This document shows, piece by piece, positions 17,095 through 24,111 of a stretch of DNA of 64,000 bases (position 1 is the stretch's first letter; every line of letters begins with the position of its first letter). The position numbers were made by a program, and so were the translations under genes. Source of the stretch: Larkinella arboricola (lineage in GTDB: Bacteria; Bacteroidota; Bacteroidia; Cytophagales; Spirosomataceae); assembly GCF_003259745.1 (NCBI RefSeq), contig NZ_QLMC01000002.1, positions 186,001 to 250,000 on the forward strand. The letters run 5' to 3'. The notes beneath the pieces are model-generated. The model was not told the origin of the DNA. It did not search any database and worked only from the letters and a program-made list of their open reading frames with translations.

Positions 17095-17124
17095 TTGAAG
17101 ATTAAGTTAGACCTGATAGCTTTG
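17095..17124 (+). promoter_or_regulatory. Predicted promoter of the lyase-mutarotase operon
   Basis: TTG (17095-17097), 19 bp, then TAGCTTTG (17117-17124), an exact TAnnTTTG match. It leaves a leader of about 210 nt before the lyase ATG. The leader (17131-17343) contains complementary CCGTTCCG and CGGAACGG segments but no recognised riboswitch and no further ORF. Confidence 0.55.
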
Positions 17125-17343
17125 TAAAATCATACCGGATGAGAACGATGCGATAAAAGGCAGCGAGTTTCCAGCAGGTATTCTTGAGCGCCCGTTCCGT
17201 CATACGGACTATAGGCTCATTGGTGGTGCGGCCTCGATCGGAACGGACCCTTCGATGCGTCGTCAATTTTTATTTTTCCTGATAGGACAAGCGGATGCTT
17301 TCAATACATTTCAACTTACAAAGCCGGATTCATTAACGCATAC

Positions 17344-18282
17344 ATGGTTGCTATACCGAAAATTGAGGGCCTGATTGCCGCCCCGTTTACCCCAATGCAC
17401 GCCAACGGGTCGCTGAATCTTTCGATCATTGAGCCTTACGCCCGGATGCTGGTGCAGAGCGGGGTTAAGGGGGCCTTTATCGCCGGTTCGACGGGCGAGG
17501 GCGTTTCCCTGACTCTCACCGAAAAGCTTGATCTGCTTCGGGCCTGGGGTGCGGTGGATCTGCCTGATCTCCACAAAATCATGCTGGTGGGTGGTACATC
17601 CCTGGCCGAATGCATTCTGGTGGCGAAAGAAGCCGCCCAACACGGTTTTCAGGCCGTGGCCGTGATCGCACCGTTTTATTTCAAACCCGCTACTCCGCAG
17701 GCGCTGGCCGACTTCTGTGTGCAGGTGGGCGAAGCCGTTCCGGAACTCGGGCTGTATTTCTACCACATCCCGGCGTTAACGAACGTTCATTTGTCGATGC
17801 TCGATTTCCTGAGCGAGATGGACGGTCGGCTGCCGAACTTCCGGGGCATTAAGTACACCCACAACAATCTGATGGAATACCGGCAGTGTCTGCTGTTTAA
17901 CAACGGGCAGTATGATATGCTGTGGGGCTGGGATGAGGTGTTTCTGGCGGCTCTGGCGATGGGCGCGCGTGGGGCCGTGGGCAGTACCTACAATTACGCG
18001 GCTCCGCTGTATCAGGCCCTCATTGCGGCTTTTGATGCGGGCGACATCAACCGCGCACGGCAGTTGCAGGATCAATCAATCGCCATTGTGGAACTGCTGG
18101 GTAAATACGGCGGCATTGCCACGGGTAAAGCCTACATGCGGGCCATTGGGCTGGATTGCGGGGAATTCCGTTCGCCCATTCGCAACCCGACGCCGGAGCA
18201 GTACAAAGCGTTTCTACAGGATCTGGACCGCATCGGTTTTTATCCATACGCGACCCCCTTGCCCGCTTCCGCATCGCACTAA
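17344..18282 (+). CDS. nanA: N-acetylneuraminate lyase (DHDPS/NAL family)
   Basis: 312 aa TIM-barrel aldolase that splits Neu5Ac into ManNAc and pyruvate in the cytoplasm. The carboxylate-binding GSTGEG is at 48-53, the tyrosine region YFYHIP at 138-143 (Y140), and the Schiff-base lysine is K170 in GIKYTHNN. The YxxHIP and KYTHN forms are those of NAL rather than of dihydrodipicolinate synthase. It is first gene of the rightward operon, followed 19 bp later by a NanM-type mutarotase, and divergent from the GntR regulator. Confidence 0.92.
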   Translation: MVAIPKIEGLIAAPFTPMHANGSLNLSIIEPYARMLVQSGVKGAFIAGSTGEGVSLTLTEKLDLLRAWGAVDLPDLHKIMLVGGTSLAECILVAKEAAQHGFQAVAVIAPFYFKPATPQALADFCVQVGEAVPELGLYFYHIPALTNVHLSMLDFLSEMDGRLPNFRGIKYTHNNLMEYRQCLLFNNGQYDMLWGWDEVFLAALAMGARGAVGSTYNYAAPLYQALIAAFDAGDINRARQLQDQSIAIVELLGKYGGIATGKAYMRAIGLDCGEFRSPIRNPTPEQYKAFLQDLDRIGFYPYATPLPASASH

Positions 18283-18301
18283 TCACGATTTGCTTTTCAA
18301 A

Positions 18302-19423
18302 ATGCCGTTGATTCCCCTCTTCATAGCTGTGTTTATCCTGCTGTCGCTGCCCGGTCAAAGCCAGGGACGGCTTTCGGTGGACCGCCTGCCCGATCTGCCA
18401 AATGTGCAGGGTCGCCCGAATCCGGGTGTAGCCGGGGCGTTTGCCGGAGTGAGCAACGGCGCTTTGCTGGTGGCAGGAGGGGCGAATTTTCCAAACGGCT
18501 ATCCCTGGCAGAACGGCAAAAAAGTCTGGCACGCGACGGTGTATGTGCTGAACAAACCAGACGGTTCCTGGAAAATGGGTGGCCAATTGCCCCGGCCACT
18601 GGGGTATGGCACTTCGGTGAGCTGGAACAATCGGCTGATCGGTATTGGCGGGAATGATGCGGAACGGTCGTATGCCGACGTGTTTAGCCTGACCTGGAAC
18701 CCCGCTACCGAAACCATTCAGCGGGATTCATTACCGCCGTTGCCCAAACCGCTTGCGAATCTGGCCGCTGCTGTGCTGGACTATCAACTCGTTGTGGTGG
18801 GTGGCGAATCGGAACACGGCGCGGAAAACCAGGTGTATACGCTGAATTTACGGAATCCGGCAAAAGGCTGGCAGAAAAGGGCGAACCTGCCGGGTCCGGG
18901 CCGGGCTTATACCACACTGGTTGCTATGAATCGTTCGCTGTATGTTGTGGGTGGGCGGCAGACCCGTTCGGGCGTCACCACGGTTTTTGCGGATGCTTAT
19001 GAATACCGGCTAGACCAGAATCGCTGGCACGGGCTTCCCGACCTGCCCCAGCCGTTGGCCGCTCATGGCGCCGGTTCGGACGGGCGTTCACTGTGGGTTA
19101 TTGGCGGAGACAACGGCCAGCGGCTCAAACAGATTGAGGCTCTCAATAACCGATTGAAAACGTTGCCGGACGGTTCGGAAGCCGAAAGCCTGACCCGCCA
19201 GCGCAACGAACTGCAACGCAATCACCCCGGCTTTGTCCGGACGGTTTGGCAATACCGATTGGAGCAGGGCCGCTGGTCAAAGCTCGACACGCTGGCGTTT
19301 CCGGTGCCAGTCACCACGCCCGTCGTCGGCTGGGAGAACGGGTTGGTGTTGCCGTCCGGCGAAGTATCACCGGGAGTTCGGACGCCCGCGGTCTGGCGGC
19401 TGACCATCCCGGATGTTCACTAA
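18302..19423 (+). CDS. nanM: Cyclically permuted mutarotase family protein, NanM-like N-acetylneuraminate epimerase
   Basis: 373 aa from ATG at 18302; the open frame extends upstream inside nanA but that part is a shadow. A signal peptide (MPLIPLFIAVFILLSLPGQS) directs it to the periplasm. Six Kelch-type blades recur with doublets and motifs such as GALLVAGGANFPNGYPWQNG, LIGIGGNDAERSYADV, QLVVVGGESE, SLYVVGGRQT and LWVIGGDNG. The segment GGANFP is characteristic of the NanM group, which converts alpha-Neu5Ac released by sialidase into the beta anomer. It completes the periplasmic step between sialidase and uptake. Confidence 0.9.
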   Translation: MPLIPLFIAVFILLSLPGQSQGRLSVDRLPDLPNVQGRPNPGVAGAFAGVSNGALLVAGGANFPNGYPWQNGKKVWHATVYVLNKPDGSWKMGGQLPRPLGYGTSVSWNNRLIGIGGNDAERSYADVFSLTWNPATETIQRDSLPPLPKPLANLAAAVLDYQLVVVGGESEHGAENQVYTLNLRNPAKGWQKRANLPGPGRAYTTLVAMNRSLYVVGGRQTRSGVTTVFADAYEYRLDQNRWHGLPDLPQPLAAHGAGSDGRSLWVIGGDNGQRLKQIEALNNRLKTLPDGSEAESLTRQRNELQRNHPGFVRTVWQYRLEQGRWSKLDTLAFPVPVTTPVVGWENGLVLPSGEVSPGVRTPAVWRLTIPDVH

Positions 19424-19436
19424 TCCTGTTAAGGTA

Positions 19437-19654
19437 TGGAGGATATAAAAACGAAGGGCAGAACGATAACCCCTGGGTGGTGGTTGGTTTGCTGTGGTTT
19501 GTGGCGCTGCTCAATTACCTGGATCGGCAGATGCTGGTAACTATGAAACCGTCTATCTGTTTGTCTGGTCGGGCGTTCGCTACAGCCTGAAATCAGACCA
19601 GAAGGGGGCAAATGAAGGCCAGTCGCGTCTATCGGGCGCGTTATAACCGGACGT
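19437..19654 (+). pseudogene. Remnant of an MFS transporter (ACS/NanT-like)
   Basis: Starting 13 bp after nanM, one frame reads NPWVVVGLLWFVALLNYLDR QMLVTMKPSI (split here), a typical first transmembrane segment of anion:cation symporter type MFS proteins. It then jumps to a second frame reading LFVWSGV, which in such proteins lies about 55 residues further on. The ATG at 19437 is out of frame with the first piece. So there is a frameshift near the start, an internal deletion, and early stops (19590 and about 19654). It looks like a lost sialate porter, replaced functionally by the MFS gene at the other end of the locus. Confidence 0.75.
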
Positions 19655-19658
19655 GAAA

Positions 19659-19702
19659 AGTCCCAAAAAGAATACGCCAGGAACAGTCCGGTCCTGGCGT
19701 AT
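19659..19702 (-). terminator. Intrinsic terminator of the Gfo/Idh/MocA gene
   Basis: Perfect 11-bp stem ATACGCCAGGA (19672-19682) with TCCTGGCGTAT (19692-19702), followed on the minus strand by TTCTTTTT, 22 bp past the stop. Confidence 0.85.
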
Positions 19703-19724
19703 GCCTTTTGGGGAAACAACGGTT

Positions 19725-20921
19725 TTAGCTCGGAATGGCCGATTTGTCCAGTATCTCAACAAGATTCGGGGTCGGTACCTTCTGACCGGTCCGGGCGGCT
19801 TTGAAAACGGCTTCGATCAACTGCACATCCCGCATTCCCATTTCGCCGGGAACGGTTGTCGGCGTATTCGTCAGAATGCAATTGGCAAAGGCGTCCATCT
19901 GGCGGGCCTGCTGCGGTACGTTTTCAATGTCCATCTTGCCTTTGCTGGTTTTACCTTCCAGTCCGGAATAGCCATAGGCCGGAGACAGTTCAAACCAGCC
20001 ATTGGCGGCTTCGGCCCGCAGTTGATTATACTTGTCGTTGAAGCTGGCCCGGCATTCGGCGGTGGTATCATCGGCGAAATACAGGGTGAAATCGATGCCT
20101 TCCTCTACGTTGCTGAATTTCTCCGGGTCCGTAACCGGATGCAGTTTGGCCGAAACAGCAATGGGAAGCTGCCCTTTGGTGTAAATGGCTCCCTGCAAAC
20201 AGTACACCCCGACATCGCGCAGCGGTCCCCCGCCACCGATGCCTTTTCCGAGCCGCCAGAGGTTTTTGGCATCCTGTACCTGGCCGTTGTGGGCAATAAT
20301 CCGATTAACCTTGCCGAAAGTCTCTTTCTGACCCAGCCGCATCATTTCCTGGTGGTGCGGTTCGAAATGGAGCCGGTACCCAATCGACAACTGCCGGTTG
20401 GCTTTCTTGCAGGCGTCAATCATCTGCTGGCATTCTTCGGCGTTCATGGCCATCGGCTTTTCACAAATGACGTGCTTGCCGGCTTTTGCGGCCCGGATGG
20501 TATATTCGGCGTGGAGACTATTGGGCAGCACCACGTAAACGATGTCAATATCGGGGTTGTCGGCAATCTGGTCGAACGTCTTGTAATCGTAGACGTTCTT
20601 ATCGGGAATGTTGTATTTCTTTTTCCACGTTTCGGCCTTTTCGGGGGTCCCGGTCACGATTCCGGCCAGGCGGCAATTCTCGGTTTTTTCCAGAGCCGGA
20701 GCCAGTTCCCCTTCGCTGTATTGGCCGAGCCCGACCAGCGCAATGCCTAGTTTACGCGCCGAGCCGGTTTTGGTTGTTTCCGAACTGGCTTCTTCAGCCT
20801 TTGATTCACCGCTTTTGCTCTGACAGCTCTGTAAAGCGAATGTGCTTAGGGTGGGCGCCATGAAGGCAGCCGTGCCTAACTGATGAATAAAATGGCGACG
20901 TGAAAAAAAAGGAGATTTCAT
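19725..20921 (-). CDS. Gfo/Idh/MocA family oxidoreductase, Tat-exported type
   Basis: 398 aa from ATG at 20921 (MKSPFFSRRHFIHQLGTAAF). The longer open frame upstream has no sensible N-terminus. The SRRHFI motif plus hydrophobic stretch is a twin-arginine-like signal, with a cysteine in LQSCQSK. The Rossmann domain starts LGIALVGLGQYSEGEL. The family signature VICEKPMAMNAEECQQMIDA carries the catalytic-dyad EKP. It resembles glucose-fructose oxidoreductase-like periplasmic enzymes that keep a tightly bound NADP. Proximity to the sialate locus is suggestive of sugar metabolism but it is transcribed convergently and may be independent. Confidence 0.88.
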   Translation of the reverse strand: MKSPFFSRRHFIHQLGTAAFMAPTLSTFALQSCQSKSGESKAEEASSETTKTGSARKLGIALVGLGQYSEGELAPALEKTENCRLAGIVTGTPEKAETWKKKYNIPDKNVYDYKTFDQIADNPDIDIVYVVLPNSLHAEYTIRAAKAGKHVICEKPMAMNAEECQQMIDACKKANRQLSIGYRLHFEPHHQEMMRLGQKETFGKVNRIIAHNGQVQDAKNLWRLGKGIGGGGPLRDVGVYCLQGAIYTKGQLPIAVSAKLHPVTDPEKFSNVEEGIDFTLYFADDTTAECRASFNDKYNQLRAEAANGWFELSPAYGYSGLEGKTSKGKMDIENVPQQARQMDAFANCILTNTPTTVPGEMGMRDVQLIEAVFKAARTGQKVPTPNLVEILDKSAIPS

Positions 20922-21107
20922 AACGGAGTTGGAATGGATTTGCAAACGATGCTGGAAGAATGATATAGGCGTTAACCCGCAGGAAAGGTAAATGTTCGGA
21001 TCTTCTGCTACCGAAAAAGCCAACAGTTCGTCAGCCGGATACGCCTGACCTCAAAACTTATTAAACCGGCAGAAGGTTACCACTCCGTTAACCCAGTAAC
21101 CAGCGGT

Positions 21108-21836
21108 ATGCATATTTCAAACCATAAAATTCTTATTACGGGCGGGGCGTCGGGCATTGGCCTGGGGCTGGCCCGGCGCTTTGTTCAGGAGAAGAATACC
21201 GTGATCATTTGCGGACGACGAAAAGCCGCGCTCCGGGAGGTTTCGGAGCAGTTGCCGTCCGTGATTACCCGCGTCTGCGATTTGTCGAGGGCGGAGGAGC
21301 GGCAGGAACTCTACCAGTGGGTAGCAAAGGAACACCCCGACCTGACGGTATTGGTCAATAACGCCGGAATCCAGCAATGGATGAACGTCTCGGATGCGGA
21401 TTTTTTTCAGCGGGCGACCGACGAAATCCGGATTAACATCGAAGCCCCGCTGCAACTGACTTCCCTTTTTCTGAATCTGCCCTCGCTAACGTCGATCCTG
21501 AATGTGACCTCCGGACTGGCGTTTGTACCGCTGACGAAAGTGCCGGTTTATTCGGCGACAAAAGCCTTTTTCCATTCGTTCACGCTGTCGCTCAGGGCGC
21601 TGGTAAAATCCAGGGACATCGAAGTGATCGAACTGATTCCGCCCGCGCTCAATACCGACTTGGGCGGCAAGGGGTTGCACGACCAGGCCCCGCCGGTCAG
21701 CGATTTTATCAATGCCGTGTTTGATCAGCTAAAACAGGGTAAAACCGAGATTTCCTTTGGGTTCAGCGAAACCATGGTGAAGGCAACGCCGGATGAGTTA
21801 CGCAACGCGTTTAACCGAATGAACGGAACGCCTTAA
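21108..21836 (+). CDS. SDR family oxidoreductase (DltE-like)
   Basis: 242 aa short-chain dehydrogenase. The cofactor motif is TGGASGIGLG (11-20), with NNAG in VLVNNAGIQQW and the catalytic Ser/Tyr/Lys in NVTSGLAF and VPVYSATKAFF. RR in CGRRKAAL after the second strand suggests NADP preference. Overall order and the tail ELIPPALNTDL match the DltE-like group, whose substrates are poorly known. A Mut7-C gene starts 17 bp after the stop, suggesting a two-gene unit. Confidence 0.9.
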   Translation: MHISNHKILITGGASGIGLGLARRFVQEKNTVIICGRRKAALREVSEQLPSVITRVCDLSRAEERQELYQWVAKEHPDLTVLVNNAGIQQWMNVSDADFFQRATDEIRINIEAPLQLTSLFLNLPSLTSILNVTSGLAFVPLTKVPVYSATKAFFHSFTLSLRALVKSRDIEVIELIPPALNTDLGGKGLHDQAPPVSDFINAVFDQLKQGKTEISFGFSETMVKATPDELRNAFNRMNGTP

Positions 21837-21853
21837 ATCGAACGCAATTTTCC

Positions 21854-22597
21854 ATGTATACCGCTACGTTCCGGTTTTACGGTTCTCTGAACGACTTCCT
21901 GCCGACAGGCCGGAAACAAACGGCATTTGAATGGTCATTTCTGCACCGAATGTCGGTGAAAGATACCATCGAATCGTTCGGGGTTCCGCATCCGGAAGTG
22001 GGCCTGCTGCTGGTCAACAGTCAGTCGGTTGATTTTTCGTATGTGGTGGAGGACAGTGATTATGTAAGCGTTTATCCCGCTACGTTTGCAACCGTGGATG
22101 TGGCGTCGTTGTCGCGGGTCCTGCCCAGGCTCTTGTCCAGGTTCCGGTTTGTACTCGATTGTCATCTGGGTAAACTGGCGGGCTATTTACGAATGCTCGG
22201 CTTCGATACGCTTTACCGGAATGACTATGCCGATCCGGAACTGGCGCACATCGCTGCCGGAGAAAGCCGGATTCTGTTGACCCGGGATCGGGGATTATTG
22301 ATGCGTACTAGCGTCGAGTACGGTTATTTCGTCCGGCATACACAACCCCGGCAGCAGCTTCGTGAGGTGGTGCAACGGTTTGGGCTGGACCAGCATCTGA
22401 CTCCTTTTCAACGGTGTATGAGCTGCAACGGACTCCTGCAATCGGTGGACAAAGAAACGGTTTTTGACCAGCTTCCTCCGCTTGTTCAGGAATCGCAGCA
22501 AACGTTCTTCCGGTGTTCGAACTGCGGCAAAATCTATTGGGAGGGAACCCATTTCCGGCGGATGCAGGCGTTTGTCGGGACTTTTTTAGGAACGTAA
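21854..22597 (+). CDS. Mut7-C RNase-fold protein with N-terminal ubiquitin-like domain
   Basis: 247 aa. Residues 1-80 (TATFRFYGSLNDFLP, VGLLLVNSQSVDFSYVVED) form the ThiS/ubiquitin-like domain called Mut7-C ubiquitin. Residues 95-245 are the Mut7-C (PIN-like) domain: FVLDCHLGKLAGYLRMLGFD, then ILLTRDRGLL, with acidic residues expected to bind metal. A C-terminal zinc ribbon has C-x2-C pairs in RCMSCNGLL and FRCSNCGKIYW. A ribonuclease role is predicted by fold only. It sits just downstream of the SDR gene and ends convergent with a sensor kinase. Confidence 0.9.
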   Translation: MYTATFRFYGSLNDFLPTGRKQTAFEWSFLHRMSVKDTIESFGVPHPEVGLLLVNSQSVDFSYVVEDSDYVSVYPATFATVDVASLSRVLPRLLSRFRFVLDCHLGKLAGYLRMLGFDTLYRNDYADPELAHIAAGESRILLTRDRGLLMRTSVEYGYFVRHTQPRQQLREVVQRFGLDQHLTPFQRCMSCNGLLQSVDKETVFDQLPPLVQESQQTFFRCSNCGKIYWEGTHFRRMQAFVGTFLGT

Positions 22598-22630
22598 GCC
22601 CGTGCTGGTCACGATGAATAAGGCGCATTT

Positions 22631-23971
22631 CTAAACCGGCTCGGCTACCGGCTGAATCAACGGGATTCGTACCGTAAACGCATCCGTACTCTCAATGACT
22701 TCGGGAACGGCATGACCAAGCTTCTGGTATTGCGCCAGGATGGTCGATAACCCGACGCCGTTCGACAGCACGCGGGTTCGTTTGCGCTGAAGATTGTTGC
22801 GGATCACTAAATGGCCCGGGTGATCGGTCTGAATCGCAATCTGTAGAGGCTGGGCGGCCAGGATGACGTTATGTTTGACGGCATTCTCGACCAGTAGTTG
22901 CAGCGTCATGGGAGGGAGTTGCCAGGAGGTAAAGGCCGGATCAACCTGTACGGATACCGTTAATCCCCTTTCGTAGCGGGTTTTCAATAAATGGTAATAC
23001 GACTGGATAAAATCCAGCTCACGGGCCAGGGTGGTCAGCGGCTGTTCGTTGGCTTTGAGGAGATACCGGTATACCTGACTCAACCGATCAACAAACTGGC
23101 TGGCCTGTTCGGGATTGTCGTCGATGAGCGACGACAGGGAGTTGAGGCTATTGAACAGAAAGTGCGGGTTGACCTGGGCCTGTAGCGCCCGGAGCTGAAC
23201 CTGGGTCTTTTCCTGCTCCAGTCGCTGAAAGGCCAGCTGCGTTTGCAGACGTTGCTGAACCAATTGCTGTTCCCGGCGGGTCTGCTCGACGGCCTCGGCC
23301 ACCGCAAGCTGACGCTGGCGAAACATCAGACAAAGCGAAAAACAGAGCAGTTGAAGAATGCGCGACCCACCCAGGATGCGGATGTGCCACTGAATCGTCG
23401 ATGGCTCCCGGGATAACGTCCACGGATAACCGGTGTAGTAAAACAGGTGGTTGGTTTCATTGACGAGCAGGAGCACACTGCCAATCAGAAACAGGATGCC
23501 AACTGCGTCGCGCCGTTGGGCGGCTACCCAGCTTCCGATAACGCTGGTACTCATGAGCAGACACCAGTAGACCGTTGATAGAATCCGCCCGGATGGAGAC
23601 ACGTGCCAGTGTTCCTGTAGCAGCATCATACCCACTTCGACCAGTAAAAAGATACCCATCCCCAACTGCCCCCGGCGAAGCCACTGCGTTAGCGGAAGAT
23701 GCGGTATCGTAAACAGGCGGTAAATTAACCCAACGTAGAAAATTCTGACCAGGCCATATTCAGCCGCGTAGACGGCCATGTTCTGCGACTCGCTAAGGGG
23801 GATGTCTTCTCCGGAAAGGCGATTAAAGGCCGAATGCGCGAACCAGATCAGGGTTTGCAGGGTAAATAACCCATATACCCAGTCCCGGAAAAAGCTCCAC
23901 TGGACGGCGTTCAGCAGGAAGATGGCGCCCACCGACCCCAGGTAAACAAATAATACGGCCTCTCCGGACAT
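22631..23971 (-). CDS. LytS/YehU-type sensor histidine kinase, orphan
   Basis: 446 aa. Six to eight predicted transmembrane helices (about 5-230, 7TM-like) lead into a short coiled coil (AVEQTRREQQLVQQRLQTQL). The His_kinase domain has the phospho-acceptor motif QVNPHFLFNSLNSL and an HATPase with LLVENAVKHN. LytS-type kinases usually pair with LytTR regulators, but none is adjacent here; the nearest LytTR regulator is 26 kb away with its own kinase. Likely an inner-membrane sensor of unknown signal. Confidence 0.88.
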   Translation of the reverse strand: MSGEAVLFVYLGSVGAIFLLNAVQWSFFRDWVYGLFTLQTLIWFAHSAFNRLSGEDIPLSESQNMAVYAAEYGLVRIFYVGLIYRLFTIPHLPLTQWLRRGQLGMGIFLLVEVGMMLLQEHWHVSPSGRILSTVYWCLLMSTSVIGSWVAAQRRDAVGILFLIGSVLLLVNETNHLFYYTGYPWTLSREPSTIQWHIRILGGSRILQLLCFSLCLMFRQRQLAVAEAVEQTRREQQLVQQRLQTQLAFQRLEQEKTQVQLRALQAQVNPHFLFNSLNSLSSLIDDNPEQASQFVDRLSQVYRYLLKANEQPLTTLARELDFIQSYYHLLKTRYERGLTVSVQVDPAFTSWQLPPMTLQLLVENAVKHNVILAAQPLQIAIQTDHPGHLVIRNNLQRKRTRVLSNGVGLSTILAQYQKLGHAVPEVIESTDAFTVRIPLIQPVAEPV

Positions 23972-24046
23972 GGAATACTAAACGAAGATAAAGTGCGTCA
24001 AAGGTACGGATCGCGCGAAATCCAGGGCTATAAATCTGAAAAGCCG

Positions 24047-24082
24047 GAAAAGCCAGAACCGTGTGTATCCGTCTGGCTTTTC
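24047..24082. terminator. Hairpin terminator before the kinase/peptidase gap
   Basis: Perfect 11-bp stem GAAAAGCCAGA (24047-24057) with TCTGGCTTTTC (24072-24082). It lies 30 bp past the stop of the leftward peptidase-like gene; the descending minus strand is T-rich. Confidence 0.65.
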
Positions 24083-24111
24083 AGTGCTTTCCGTAAACGG
24101 GCAAAAGCGTA

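Noticed and set aside
17912-18301. N-terminal extension of the NanM open frame
   Set aside because: Overlaps nanA in another frame; signal peptide starts at 18302.
19437-19654. MFS remnant considered as a small functional membrane protein
   Set aside because: The two recognisable pieces are in different frames and separated by a deletion relative to the family.
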